A stretch of 35,359 bases of DNA from Dehalococcoidia bacterium (GCA_030372995.1 JAUCPZ010000047.1:1-35359), one strand, 5' to 3'. Shown: positions 16,628 through 26,087, counted from the first letter of the stretch. Program-made: numbers and translations. Notes: generated by a model not told the origin, from the letters alone.

Positions 16628-17851
16628 ATGAGCGACAAAGCCCTCACCGGCCTCAAGGCAGTCGAACTCGCCGAGTTCATCGCTGGTCCCTACTGTGGCA
16701 AACTCCTCGCCGACTTTGGCGCCGAAGTCATCAAGATCGAGAAGCCCGGCATCGGTGATGAAGCGAGACAGCGAGGGCCATTCCCAGGTCATGTTCCAGA
16801 TCCAGAGAAGAGCGGGCTGTTCCTGTACCTCAACACCAACAAGCTCGACATCACCTTGAACATAGAGACCGCCACCGGACGGAACATTCTGAAGGAGATT
16901 CTCAAGACAGCCGACATCCTCATAGAGGATCATCCGCCAGCGCAGATGGAGAGACTCGGCCTCGACTTCAAGAACCTCCATAAGCTCAACCCGGCGCTCA
17001 TAGTCGTCTCCATCACCGCCTTCGGCCAGACCGGCCCGTACCGTGACTACAAGGGATATGCCATAAACGCCAGCGCGCTTGGCGGCCAGACGGTCTGCGC
17101 GGGCGAAATGGGGCGGGAACCGCTTACGCCGCCACTTTGTCTGGGACACTACCAGAGCGGAGCGGCGGGAGCCACGGCTGCCATGGGAGCCATCTTCGCC
17201 CGCGAGAACAGCGGAAAGGGCCAGCATGTCGATATATCTGAGGCTCAGGTGTGGGCCACGCTTCACACCGGCAACCAGGAATCCTCTTTCATCATGCACG
17301 GAATGAAGAGAATGCGCTGGGGGCACCGTACACCGGGTGTCTATCCGTATACCATTCTACCCTGCAAGGACGGCTTCATGAGCATGATCGCCATCCAGGG
17401 TTACCAATGGAAGAGGTTCCTGGAGATGATAGGCGACGGGAAAGTGCCGGAATGGTACTCCAGTGACCCCCGGTTCCAGGACCGCCGCGAAATAAGCCTG
17501 AAATATGCGGATGAGATGGACAGCCGCCTCGCTCCTTGGCTGATGGCCCACACCAAGGCCGAGATATACAAGCTCTGCCTGGAGAAGAGGGTGCCCTTCG
17601 CGCCTGTGAGAAACATGGCAGAAGTGGTCAACGACGAGCACTTGGAGTCCAGGAAGTACTTTGTGGAAATCAGCCACCCAGTTGCCGGCACCTTCAAGTA
17701 TCCGGGCGCTCCGGGCAGGCTTTCAGAGACGCCGTGGGCAGTGGATAGCCCTGCCCCGCTGCTGGGTCAACATAACGAAGAGATCTACTGCAAACGCCTG
17801 GGCTACTCAAAGGAGAAGCTGGAGGCCCTGCGCACCGGAGGCATCATCTGA
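16628..17851 (+). CDS. Class III (CaiB/BaiF) CoA-transferase, catalytic Asp replaced by His
   Basis: A 407-residue family III CoA-transferase. The N-terminal LTGLKAVELAEFIAGPYCGKLLADFGAEVIKIEKP (~6-40) and the GKGQHVDISEAQ segment are diagnostic. The family uses an aspartate in a G-D-x-x-S-G context to form an acyl-glutamyl/aspartyl anhydride; aligned here is CLGHYQSGAAG, with H174 in that place. It may be a non-catalytic subunit. The frame extends to 16508, but the ATG at 16628 follows a promoter and matches the family start. The stop overlaps the CTG start of the second CoA-transferase gene, so the two are surely coordinated and may form a heteromer. Substrate unknown. Confidence 0.88.
   Translation: MSDKALTGLKAVELAEFIAGPYCGKLLADFGAEVIKIEKPGIGDEARQRGPFPGHVPDPEKSGLFLYLNTNKLDITLNIETATGRNILKEILKTADILIEDHPPAQMERLGLDFKNLHKLNPALIVVSITAFGQTGPYRDYKGYAINASALGGQTVCAGEMGREPLTPPLCLGHYQSGAAGATAAMGAIFARENSGKGQHVDISEAQVWATLHTGNQESSFIMHGMKRMRWGHRTPGVYPYTILPCKDGFMSMIAIQGYQWKRFLEMIGDGKVPEWYSSDPRFQDRREISLKYADEMDSRLAPWLMAHTKAEIYKLCLEKRVPFAPVRNMAEVVNDEHLESRKYFVEISHPVAGTFKYPGAPGRLSETPWAVDSPAPLLGQHNEEIYCKRLGYSKEKLEALRTGGII
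17837..17841 (+). promoter_or_regulatory. Shine-Dalgarno GGAGG that decides a CTG start
   Basis: GGAGG inside the 3' end of the first CoA-transferase gene, 6 nt before CTG at 17848. It is ideally placed for that codon, which supports CTG as the start of the second gene. Confidence 0.7.
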
Positions 17852-19062
17852 GCGCCAAGAAGCACCCACTTGAAGGCATAAGGGTCATCAACTTCGGTTG
17901 GGTCTTTGCCGGCCCATACCTCGCCACCATGCTTGGGGACTTGGGAGCCGAGGTCATCAAGGTGGAGACCAGAAGCCGCATCGACTCCATGAGGCTGAGC
18001 CCGGACAACCTGGACAAGGAACCTGACAGGGACCCGTGGTTCCACAGCGGCGTGCGCAACCAGCTCAGTGTGACCCTCGACATGGAGCAGCCCAAGGCAA
18101 TCCCTCTCCTCAAGGAGCTCATCAAGATCAGTGATGTCGTGGTCGAGAACTTCTCACCCAAGGTTATGAAGCAGCATGGCCTGGACTACCCGGAATTGAA
18201 GAAGGTGAAGCCGGACATAATCATGATCTCCCTCCCCGCCACCGGCCACTCCGGGCCGCTTCGCGATGCGCAAACCTACGGACCGTCTCTAACCGGCCTG
18301 GCGGGAATCGATGGTCTGGTCGGCTACTACGGCGAGCGCGTCCTCGGACTCCAGCAGGCCTATGCTGACGTCAACAGCGCGCTGCACGGCGCGTTCACGG
18401 TCCTGGCCGCGTTGTACTACCGCAAGAGAACGGGCAAGGGGCAGTTCATCGAGATGGCGCAGCTCGAAACCGTGGTGAGCATAGCCGGCGAAGCCGTCAT
18501 GGAGTACGTCATGAACGGCAAAGTGTTGGGAACCATGGGCAACTACTATCCCACGATGTGCCCCCACAACAACTACCGCTGCGCCGAAGAGGACAAGTGG
18601 GTCTCTATCGCCGTCAAGACCGAAGAGGAGTGGAAGTCTTTCTGCGATGCCATCGGCAATCCCGATTGGACCAAGGATGAGAAGTTCGCCGACAAGTACA
18701 GCCGTCAGAGGAACCGGAACGAACTGGACCGGCTGATCAACGAGTGGACCTCTAGGCACACCTACTACGAGGTCACGGAAATCCTGCAGAAGCACGGCGT
18801 GGCGGCAGCACCGTGTTTGGACACCGAGGGCCGATTCTTCGATCCGCACCTGCAGCACAGGAAGACGTATCTCGAGGTGGAGCACCCCACGACGGGAACA
18901 GATTTCATTGCCAACTCGGCATGGGTGCTTTCCGACAACCCTACCGAGATCCGCCATCGCTCACCCCTGCTGGGAGAGCACAACGGCTACGTCTTCAAAG
19001 AGCTGCTACGCTTGTCCGACGCGGAGATAGCCCAACTCGAGGCCGAGAAGGTCATCTACTAG
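17848..19062 (+). CDS. Class III (CaiB/BaiF) CoA-transferase, catalytic Asp present; CTG start
   Basis: A 404-residue family III CoA-transferase. The first ATG in frame (17929) would delete the conserved KHPLEGIRVINFGWVFAGPY region. Upstream, back to a stop at 17773, this frame holds no ATG, GTG or TTG, but a CTG at 17848 overlaps the previous stop as CTGA and lies 6 nt after GGAGG. With that start the catalytic aspartate is D174 (AYADVNSALHG), exactly the residue number of H174 in the upstream partner. The GDLGAEVIKVE and RTGKGQFIEM blocks are typical. It probably works with the upstream gene product to transfer CoA between carboxylates. It ends convergent with the DUF2284 gene, sharing a CTAG. 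Confidence 0.88.
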   Translation: MSAKKHPLEGIRVINFGWVFAGPYLATMLGDLGAEVIKVETRSRIDSMRLSPDNLDKEPDRDPWFHSGVRNQLSVTLDMEQPKAIPLLKELIKISDVVVENFSPKVMKQHGLDYPELKKVKPDIIMISLPATGHSGPLRDAQTYGPSLTGLAGIDGLVGYYGERVLGLQQAYADVNSALHGAFTVLAALYYRKRTGKGQFIEMAQLETVVSIAGEAVMEYVMNGKVLGTMGNYYPTMCPHNNYRCAEEDKWVSIAVKTEEEWKSFCDAIGNPDWTKDEKFADKYSRQRNRNELDRLINEWTSRHTYYEVTEILQKHGVAAAPCLDTEGRFFDPHLQHRKTYLEVEHPTTGTDFIANSAWVLSDNPTEIRHRSPLLGEHNGYVFKELLRLSDAEIAQLEAEKVIY

Positions 19063-19625
19063 CCCGTGTCCTCACGGAAGAGAATGCAGCCCGTCCACGT
19101 CACTCTGTCCGGATGAAACCGGCCGTCCAAGCCGAGCTTCTCCGATACGCCAACAACATCTACTCCCAGCGCCTCAAGCGACGTTCTGGCTTTCTCCGGA
19201 TGCCGGCACGGCTCATCCTTCACCGCTGTGCACGTACGGCAGAGGCCGCAATTCCCTCCAATCAAACCCCAGACGCCAGTGAAGCCTCTCCGGGACAAAC
19301 GCCGCTCCAGCCGAAGAATGAGACGGTGGAACTCCAGCTTTGTCCTGAGAACGCCCTCAAAGTCATGGACGACGTCAAGAGGCCGCGAGTACTGCAGAAG
19401 GAAACCCTGGCGGCAGCGCCGCAGCCGCGCGGTGACCTCCGCCAGCGAGCCCACGCGCGGCGGGCACATATGGTGGGCATTGTAACTGCCGCACCGGTTC
19501 TCGATGCAGTAGGCCCTGATCCTCTTCTCCGGCACAAGGAGGGCGGGGTCGAACTCGAGACAGAGGTCAAACCCCAATCTATCTGCCTGCTCCTGTATCC
19601 ATCCACAATTCACTATGGGCCCCAT
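19059..19625 (-). CDS. DUF2284-family Cys-rich metal-binding protein
   Basis: A 188-residue protein matching the predicted metal-binding DUF2284 family: CGSYNAHHMCPPRVGS, GNCGLCRTCT and PCRHPEKARTSLEALGVDV, the last being the family's hallmark. The clustered cysteines suggest an iron-sulfur cluster or corrin/metal binding. The biochemical role of the family is not established; members are common in anaerobes, often near methyltransferase or CoA-metabolism genes, and it faces a CoA-transferase pair here. The ATG at 19625 follows a clear promoter (19656-19685) by about 24 nt. Stop codons of this gene and the CoA-transferase overlap. Confidence 0.85.
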   Translation of the reverse strand: MGPIVNCGWIQEQADRLGFDLCLEFDPALLVPEKRIRAYCIENRCGSYNAHHMCPPRVGSLAEVTARLRRCRQGFLLQYSRPLDVVHDFEGVLRTKLEFHRLILRLERRLSRRGFTGVWGLIGGNCGLCRTCTAVKDEPCRHPEKARTSLEALGVDVVGVSEKLGLDGRFHPDRVTWTGCILFREDTG

Positions 19626-19655
19626 TGCAGTGGACTCAGCTCATGCGCGAGGTCC

Positions 19656-19685
19656 ATCATACTCATTGCCGGTGCAGGATATCAA
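19656..19685 (-). promoter_or_regulatory. Promoter of the DUF2284 gene
   Basis: On the minus strand, TTGATA (19685-19680), 18 nt, TATGAT (19661-19656). The start near 19649 leaves a ~24-nt leader. Confidence 0.55.
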
Positions 19686-19731
19686 ACGGTCATCCGCCTT
19701 CAATCGCGGACGCCACTGTTTCACAGCGCTG

Positions 19732-19740
19732 TGCTATCAT
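19732..19740 (+). promoter_or_regulatory. Extended -10, candidate leaderless promoter of rsmG
   Basis: TGCTATCAT (TG-n-TATCAT) ends 9 nt before the ATG at 19750. Transcription would start within about 3 nt of the start codon. No good -35 is visible, which fits an extended -10 promoter. Confidence 0.5.
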
Positions 19741-19749
19741 GAGCCCGCC

Positions 19750-20472
19750 ATGATGGAGAGACTTGTTGAAGGCGCCCGGCAACTGGGACTTAGCCTGAAC
19801 GAACGGCAACTGCGCCAATTCCAGACATACTACGAGCAGCTGGTGGACTGGAACCGCCGGATCAACCTCACTGGCATCACAGACTACGAAGAGGTGCAGA
19901 TCAAGCATTTTGTGGACTCCCTGTCTATCCTTCTGGCGACGGAAGAGACCACGTTTGCGGATGGCAATTTTGCGCTGCTGGACGTGGGAACCGGCGCCGG
20001 GATGCCAGGCATCCCGTTGAAGATAGCCCGCCCCGCCGTAGGGCTGGTCCTTCTCGAGTCCATAACCAAGAAGACAGCCTTCCTCCAGCAGGTTGCCGGC
20101 GCGCTGGGTTTGGACGGCGTGCGCGTGATCAACAAGCGGGCCGAGGACATCGGACATCTTCCGGACTACCGCGAGAGCTTCGACATGGTAGTCTGTCGTG
20201 CCGTCAGTCAACTCGCCACTGTGGCCGAAATCACTCTACCGTTTTGCAGGACCGCCGGCCTCGCTGTGATCCCGAAGAAGAATCCGGTCACGGCTGAGCT
20301 GGAGGATGCGAAAGCGGCCATTCGGATCCTGGGTGGCGAAATCAAAGGCATCCGGCAGGTTACCGTAGCCGGGCTCGAAGACCGCGTCCTGGTCATCCTG
20401 GTGAAAACTTCGCCGACGCCCTCCACCTATCCCCGCCGCCCCGGCATCCCCGCCAAGCGCCCGCTGCGCTGA
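19750..20472 (+). CDS. rsmG: 16S rRNA (guanine-527-N7) methyltransferase
   Basis: RsmG (GidB) methylates N7 of G527 of 16S rRNA using SAM. The 240-residue protein shows LVDWNRRINLTGI (31-43), the SAM-binding LLDVGTGAGMPGIPL (76-90) and RAVSQLATVAEI. The C-terminal P-x-x-YPRRPGIPAKRPL is the usual RsmG ending. The frame is open to 19615, but the family start and the extended -10 at 19732-19740 place the start at ATG 19750 (or the adjacent ATG 19753). It is divergent from the DUF2284 gene. The usual parA/gidA neighbours are absent; uvrB lies 177 nt downstream. Confidence 0.95.
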   Translation: MMERLVEGARQLGLSLNERQLRQFQTYYEQLVDWNRRINLTGITDYEEVQIKHFVDSLSILLATEETTFADGNFALLDVGTGAGMPGIPLKIARPAVGLVLLESITKKTAFLQQVAGALGLDGVRVINKRAEDIGHLPDYRESFDMVVCRAVSQLATVAEITLPFCRTAGLAVIPKKNPVTAELEDAKAAIRILGGEIKGIRQVTVAGLEDRVLVILVKTSPTPSTYPRRPGIPAKRPLR

Positions 20473-20649
20473 TGTCCCCCAGACCAGGCCCGCGCGGGTT
20501 CCGCCAGCGGCTACACCGCAGAGGAATCCCTCCGACCAAGGTCTTGAGGCGCACATGCCTTGTGCAACAGCCGTCTATGTTCTAGTATGTGTCTTGGCAG
20601 CGGGTGCACGAGGCCATCTGCGTCGCCGCCCCTCCGGATGAGGTCACAC

Positions 20650-22734
20650 ATGGGTATCTTCAAGATAGAATCCGACCTTAGACCGACAGGTGATCAGCCT
20701 GAGGCTATCGCCCGGCTGGTGAAGGGTATCGAGGCGGGCTACAAGCATCAGACCCTCCTTGGCGTCACCGGCAGTGGCAAGACGTTCACCATGGCCAACG
20801 TCATCGAACAGGTGCAGAAGCCGACGCTGGTCATGTGCCACAACAAGACCTTGGCCGCCCAGCTTTGCGCCGAGTTCAAGGAGTATCTGCCCCACAACGC
20901 CGTCGAGTACTTCGTCAGCTATTACGACTACTACCAGCCCGAGGCCTACCTCCCGACCACGGACACCTACATTGAGAAAGAGACTGATATCAACGAGGAG
21001 ATCGACAAGCTGCGCCATGCCGCCACGCGCGCTCTTTTCGAGAGAAGGGACGTGGTCATCGTGGCCTCCGTTTCTTGCATATATGGACTCGGTTCACCGG
21101 AGGAGTACTACAGCTTCGTGGAACGGCTGAAGAAGGGCGAGAAGCACAATCGCAACCGGATCGCCCGCCGCCTTGTGGAAATGCAGTACCAGCGGAATGA
21201 CGTCGATTTCACCCGGGGCAAGTTCCGCATCCGGGGCGACGTACTTGAGATACAACCGGCCTACGAAGAGAAGGCGGTGCGCATCGAGTTCTTCGGCGAC
21301 GTGATAGAGAGAATAGTGGAGGTCGACACCCTGACTGGCGAACTGCTTCGGGAGCATGACGAAATCAACATCTATCCCGCCAAGCATTTCGTCACTTCCG
21401 CAGAGAGGCTCGCCCAGGCCATGGCCGACATCCGCGCAGAACTGGAACAGAGGCTTAAGGAACTCCGTGACCGTGGCAAAGTATTGGAGGCGGCCCGACT
21501 CGAAAGCCGCACCAACTATGACCTCGAGATGCTTCAGGAGATGGGATATTGCACCGGTGTCGAGAACTACTCCCGCCATCTCTCGCAGCGTCCGCCTGGC
21601 AGCGCTCCATCAACGTTGCTGGACTACTTTCCGGACGACTTTCTGCTCTTCGTTGACGAGTCTCACATGACACTGCCACAGATAAGGGGCATGTACCACG
21701 GCGACCGGAGCCGCAAAGAGGTGCTGGTGGAGTTCGGCTTCCGCCTTCCATCGGCTCTGGACAACCGCCCGCTCACCTTCGAGGAGTTCGAAACACGCAC
21801 CAACCAGGTGATCTATGTATCGGCCACTCCCGGCCCCTACGAGTATCAGCACAGCCAGCAGGTAGTGGAGCAACTGGTGAGGCCCACTGGCCTCTTGGAG
21901 CCGACCGTCGAGGTGAAGCCCACCAAAGGACAGATCGACGATCTGCTGGAGCAGATCAGGGCGCGCGTCGACAAGGGAGAACGCTGCCTGGTGACCACGC
22001 TTACGAAGAGGATGGCCGAAGAGCTATCCGAGTATCTCAAGGAAATGGGAATCAAGACCCATTACCTGCACTCTGAAGTTGAAACGTTGGAGCGGGTAGA
22101 GATCCTCCGCGACCTCCGCCTCGGAGTCTATGATGTCGTGGTGGGGATAAACCTGCTGCGGGAGGGGCTCGACCTGCCGGAAGTGAGCCTGGTCGCCATA
22201 TTGGACGCCGACAAGGAGGGCTACCTCAGATCAGCGGGCGCCCTCATTCAAACCATGGGTCGGGCCGCGCGCCACGTGGACGGACACGCCATAATGTATG
22301 CTGACACGATCACTGGATCGATGCAGGCAGCGATTGACGAAACGCAGCGGCGCCGTTCGATTCAGGAAGCCTACAATCGGGATCATCACGTCACCCCCCA
22401 GAGCATCAAGAAGGCGATCAAAGACATCACCGACAGAGTGAAACAGGTAGCCGAAACACGGGCCAGCTATGCGGGAACGGAGCCCATGTCCAGGAGCGAC
22501 ATGGCTGACCTCATAAAGGAGCTGGAGGCTCAGATGAAGGCCGCCGCCAAGAACCTGGAGTTCGAGAAGGCAGCCATTTTCCGCGACAAGATCACCGAAC
22601 TCAGGCACGCGCTGTCGGACGTGCCGGATCAAGCCTCGCAGACCGGCCCGGCACCCACGGTGTACTCCGCCGCCGCAGGCCGCGGTCGAGATACCAGGAG
22701 GTCTGGCAAGAACCGCCACAAAGTGGTTAAATAG
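20650..22734 (+). CDS. uvrB: UvrABC system protein B
   Basis: UvrB is the damage-verifying helicase-like subunit of nucleotide excision repair, loaded by UvrA and cut-licensing UvrC. The 694-residue protein has Walker A GVTGSGKT (38-45), the beta-hairpin region [24 protein letters not shown] that clamps DNA, the VDESH box, the helicase motifs (QTMGRAARH) and a C-terminal UVR motif ([26 protein letters not shown]) for UvrC binding. The ATG at 20650 is 7 nt after GAGG and gives the standard [16 protein letters not shown] start, so the open extension to 20560 is rejected. The kinase gene follows 52 nt downstream on the same strand. Confidence 0.98.
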   Translation: MGIFKIESDLRPTGDQPEAIARLVKGIEAGYKHQTLLGVTGSGKTFTMANVIEQVQKPTLVMCHNKTLAAQLCAEFKEYLPHNAVEYFVSYYDYYQPEAYLPTTDTYIEKETDINEEIDKLRHAATRALFERRDVVIVASVSCIYGLGSPEEYYSFVERLKKGEKHNRNRIARRLVEMQYQRNDVDFTRGKFRIRGDVLEIQPAYEEKAVRIEFFGDVIERIVEVDTLTGELLREHDEINIYPAKHFVTSAERLAQAMADIRAELEQRLKELRDRGKVLEAARLESRTNYDLEMLQEMGYCTGVENYSRHLSQRPPGSAPSTLLDYFPDDFLLFVDESHMTLPQIRGMYHGDRSRKEVLVEFGFRLPSALDNRPLTFEEFETRTNQVIYVSATPGPYEYQHSQQVVEQLVRPTGLLEPTVEVKPTKGQIDDLLEQIRARVDKGERCLVTTLTKRMAEELSEYLKEMGIKTHYLHSEVETLERVEILRDLRLGVYDVVVGINLLREGLDLPEVSLVAILDADKEGYLRSAGALIQTMGRAARHVDGHAIMYADTITGSMQAAIDETQRRRSIQEAYNRDHHVTPQSIKKAIKDITDRVKQVAETRASYAGTEPMSRSDMADLIKELEAQMKAAAKNLEFEKAAIFRDKITELRHALSDVPDQASQTGPAPTVYSAAAGRGRDTRRSGKNRHKVVK

Positions 22735-22786
22735 GGCATCGGAGCGGGACACGCCTGTTGGCATGCCGTTCCAGCCGTGATGACGC

Positions 22787-25288
22787 ATGGGCGCCGAGAA
22801 AAGCTCTGCAGACTCGCAACGTGACCCTCAGAGCGGTGCCGGCCCTGAGGTGTCTCCAGCGTCGCAGGCAGATCAGTCCATCGATCTCTACGACAGCCTG
22901 TTCGGGGGCGCACCAACGGGCATCTACATTGTTTCGGACGGCGTGATTCGTTATGTCAACCGCCGGATGCAGGTGTACACCGGCCGTACCCGGGGCGACC
23001 TGCAGGGCCAGAAGTACCTGCTGCTGGTGGTGCCCGAAGACAGGGACAGGGTCATGCAGAACCTGACCAAGGTGACCAGCGGTGAGCATGTCCTCCCGTA
23101 TGAATACAGGATCGTCAATGAGGTCGGCGACACCCGCTGGGTGGTTGACTCTACCACATCCATCCAGTATGAGGAACGGCCGGCGGTACTGGGCAGCCTG
23201 CTGGACGTCACGGAGCGCAAGGCAGTTGAGCAGGCTCTGAAGGAATCCGAGGAGGGATACAAGACTCTCTTCGAATCGGCTGAAGAAGGCATCCTGGTAG
23301 CCGATAGTGAGACCAACAAGTTTGTGTATGCCAACCCGGCCATCTGCAGGATGCTGGGATACGACCTCGAAGAGCTGTGGGGAATGGAGAGGAGCGCCAT
23401 CCACCCCAAGGAAGAATGGGACAGGATAGCCTCCGAGATCGAAGCTCAGGCCGGGGGCAGGACGGAGATGGCCACCAACATCCCCTGCATCACCAAAGAC
23501 GGCAGGACGATATATGTCGACATCAATGCGACCACCGCCCTCGTCAACGGGCGCAAATGCAGCATCGGGTTCTTCCGCGACATCACAGAGCGCAAACGGA
23601 TCGAGGATGAACTGCTTCAGTCCGAAGGCAAACTGCGCGCCATGTTCAAGTCCATCGCCGACGGCATCATCGTCACAGACCTGCAGGTTCTCATCACAGA
23701 GCTGAACGATGCGACGCTCTTCCTTCATGGATACAGCCGCAGGGAGGAACTGCTGGGACGGAGCATCCTGGACCTCGTGGCCGAAGAGGATCGCCCGAGG
23801 ATTGAAGAGGCTCTCAGGAGAGCGTTCCTGCAGAGTCACAGCGGGCACACGGAGTACCGGCTTCTCACCAGAGACGGCAAGAGAATCCATGCAGAACTCA
23901 GTGCCGCCCTCATGAGGGACAAGTCCGGCAAACCGACCGGATTCATCATGATCGTGAAAGACATCACGCAGCGCAAGAGAGCTGAGGAAGAGATACTGCA
24001 GCGCAACCGGGAGCTGGCCGCCCTCCATCAGGTGCTTACGTCCATCACCCAGACCCTGGACTTGCAGCAGGTGTTGCGGGAGATCGTATCTCAAGTCGGC
24101 ACGGCGCTGGAGTCCTCTTACACCAGCATCGTCATGGTAAACGAAGATGGCACGCTCGGTGTCGGCAGCGAGGAGTATGTGGACATCCCTTCTCTCGCCA
24201 TCAGGAGTCAGCAGAACGTCATCAGCCGAAGGATAGTCGACATCCCGCCCAGTGCCATCACGGCCCGCCCCCATGGTGCCACCAGGGGAATAATCACCAG
24301 CGGGCAGCCTCACCTCGTTGACGATGTCGACGCCGTTGAGGGCACCAATCCAGTGCTCCTGGCAGCAGGCATCAAGTCCTACGCCGGGGTACCGATCAAG
24401 GTCAAGAACAACATCATCGGGGTCCTCTTCGTCCATAGCACCAGGAAGAGCGCCTTCTCCGGTAAGATGAGGCTGCTCATCGCCTTCGCCAACGAAGCCG
24501 GCATCGCCATAGAGAACGCCCGCCTGTTCAAGGACGCCAGCACGGTGGGAGCGCTCCGCGAAGCCGACCGGCTGAAGACAGAGCTCCTCGCCAATGTTTC
24601 GCACGACCTGCGCACACCCCTGACCTCGATCAAAGGCTATAGCACGACAATACTGCGGCACTATCAGAAACTCAGCGATGATGAGAAGCGGGACTTCCTG
24701 AGAGAGATCGACCTCGCCAGCGACCGCCTGACCGAATTGATAGAGAACCTGCTTCAGCTTTCGAAACTGGAGGCCGGTGGATTCCGCATGAACAAAGAGC
24801 CGCTGGCTATAGACACTCTGATAGCCAACTGCATCGAAGACATGCAGCAGAAGGCAAAGACTCACAGATTCACCATGATGTCTCCCAGGGCTCTCCCGCT
24901 CGTGCAGGCGGACCCCAGGCGAATAAGGCAGGTGATCGATAATCTCCTGACCAATGCAGTGAAGTACTCGCCGGAAGGCACGGAGATCACTGTGAGTTGC
25001 GAAGTCGATGACCAAAGCCTGGCTGTACGCGTAAAGGACCAGGGCGTGGGCATCTCTGCCAACGAGATCGAGAAGATATTCGAGCGTTTCTACCAGGCGG
25101 CGTCCGGCACGTCGTCACACCGTGCTGGCGGGGTGGGCTTGGGTCTTGCCATTTGTAAGGGTATAATAGAGGCGCACAAAGGACGAATATGGGCGCAGAG
25201 CGAACTGGGAAAGGGAAGCGTATTCACTTTCACGCTGCCGCTGCTGCAGCGTGAAGAGAGCAAGCCAGAGGGCCAGAGAACGATATAG
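22787..25288 (+). CDS. Multi-PAS/GAF sensor histidine kinase
   Basis: An 833-residue kinase without membrane helices, so probably cytoplasmic. Order: PAS (~33-145), PAS (~155-270), PAS (~280-400), each closing with a D-x-T-x-RK PAC end; GAF (~415-580); HisKA with NVSHDLRTPL (phospho-acceptor H606); HATPase with DNLLTNAVKYS, VKDQGVGIS and GVGLGLAI. It autophosphorylates on H606 and most likely passes phosphate to the regulator encoded 12 nt downstream. The ligand or redox signal sensed by the PAS/GAF array is unknown. A weak SD precedes the ATG; ATG at 22787 is taken because the next in-frame Met lies within the first PAS domain. It may be expressed with uvrB. Confidence 0.92.
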   Translation: MGAEKSSADSQRDPQSGAGPEVSPASQADQSIDLYDSLFGGAPTGIYIVSDGVIRYVNRRMQVYTGRTRGDLQGQKYLLLVVPEDRDRVMQNLTKVTSGEHVLPYEYRIVNEVGDTRWVVDSTTSIQYEERPAVLGSLLDVTERKAVEQALKESEEGYKTLFESAEEGILVADSETNKFVYANPAICRMLGYDLEELWGMERSAIHPKEEWDRIASEIEAQAGGRTEMATNIPCITKDGRTIYVDINATTALVNGRKCSIGFFRDITERKRIEDELLQSEGKLRAMFKSIADGIIVTDLQVLITELNDATLFLHGYSRREELLGRSILDLVAEEDRPRIEEALRRAFLQSHSGHTEYRLLTRDGKRIHAELSAALMRDKSGKPTGFIMIVKDITQRKRAEEEILQRNRELAALHQVLTSITQTLDLQQVLREIVSQVGTALESSYTSIVMVNEDGTLGVGSEEYVDIPSLAIRSQQNVISRRIVDIPPSAITARPHGATRGIITSGQPHLVDDVDAVEGTNPVLLAAGIKSYAGVPIKVKNNIIGVLFVHSTRKSAFSGKMRLLIAFANEAGIAIENARLFKDASTVGALREADRLKTELLANVSHDLRTPLTSIKGYSTTILRHYQKLSDDEKRDFLREIDLASDRLTELIENLLQLSKLEAGGFRMNKEPLAIDTLIANCIEDMQQKAKTHRFTMMSPRALPLVQADPRRIRQVIDNLLTNAVKYSPEGTEITVSCEVDDQSLAVRVKDQGVGISANEIEKIFERFYQAASGTSSHRAGGVGLGLAICKGIIEAHKGRIWAQSELGKGSVFTFTLPLLQREESKPEGQRTI

Positions 25289-25300
25289 GGAGGTCTGCTC

Positions 25301-25996
25301 ATGCCGCAAAGAAAGCCGTTGATCCTGGTTGTGGACGATGACCCTGGCATACTCAAGCTCGTCACGCTCAACCTCGAACTCGAGGGCTACCAGGTACTGA
25401 CCGCCAGCGACGGCAAGACTGCATTGCAGTTGATCGAGAATGAGCAGCCGACGCTGGTGATCCTTGACGTCATGATGCCTGGCATGGACGGCTTTCAGGT
25501 GTGCGAACGCGTCCGCCAGTTCTCGGACGTGTCGATTTTGATGCTGACGGCAAAGGGCCGGAGTGAGGATGTGATCAACGGCCTCAACAAGGGGGCAGAC
25601 GACTACGTGGTGAAGCCATTCAGCAGCGACGAGCTATTGGCTCGCGTCCGGGCGATTCTGCGCCGCGCCAGATTCCCGGAAGAGATGCCGCAGCCGCCAT
25701 TCGTCTCCGGCGACCTCGTCATCGATTTCTCGCAGCACCGCGTCACTTTAGGACCAAATGAAGTCCTCCTTACGCCCACAGAATATAGAATACTGTGCCT
25801 TCTGGCGCGGAATGCTGGCAAGGCCATCACTCAGGATCACCTTCTGTCCGAGGTATGGGGCCAGGAGTACTGTGGCGATACGCACATCCTGCAGGTCGCC
25901 GTCGCCCGCCTCAGAAAGAAGATCGGCGAAGATGCCAGCAACCCGAAATACATCATTACCCGGCCGGGCATCGGATACGTCTTCAAGAAGCCGTAG
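25301..25996 (+). CDS. OmpR/PhoB-family response regulator
   Basis: A 231-residue regulator. The receiver domain has the acidic pocket VVDDDPG (10-16), phospho-acceptor D56 (VILDVMMPGMDGF), T83 (LTAKG) and K105 (DYVVKPFS). The winged-helix DNA-binding domain (~130-230) has TPTEYRILCLLARNAGKAIT and VAVARLRKKIG...RPGIGYVFKKP. GGGAGG precedes the ATG. It begins 12 nt after the kinase gene and is its likely partner. It is strongly similar to the second regulator at 26276-27028, probably a tandem duplication. Confidence 0.95.
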   Translation: MPQRKPLILVVDDDPGILKLVTLNLELEGYQVLTASDGKTALQLIENEQPTLVILDVMMPGMDGFQVCERVRQFSDVSILMLTAKGRSEDVINGLNKGADDYVVKPFSSDELLARVRAILRRARFPEEMPQPPFVSGDLVIDFSQHRVTLGPNEVLLTPTEYRILCLLARNAGKAITQDHLLSEVWGQEYCGDTHILQVAVARLRKKIGEDASNPKYIITRPGIGYVFKKP

Positions 25997-26087
25997 GGCA
26001 GTCGCCGCCGTTGGCCTTTCCACCCGCTTGCGTTGACACTCCTCCTGCAGCGCCTACGCCGCTTCCTCACAACAAGAACCGTCGCCA

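Noticed and set aside
22727..25015. A 762-codon open frame on the minus strand
   Set aside because: It is antisense to the kinase gene; no SD, no domain, and composition mirrors the codon pattern of the plus-strand gene.
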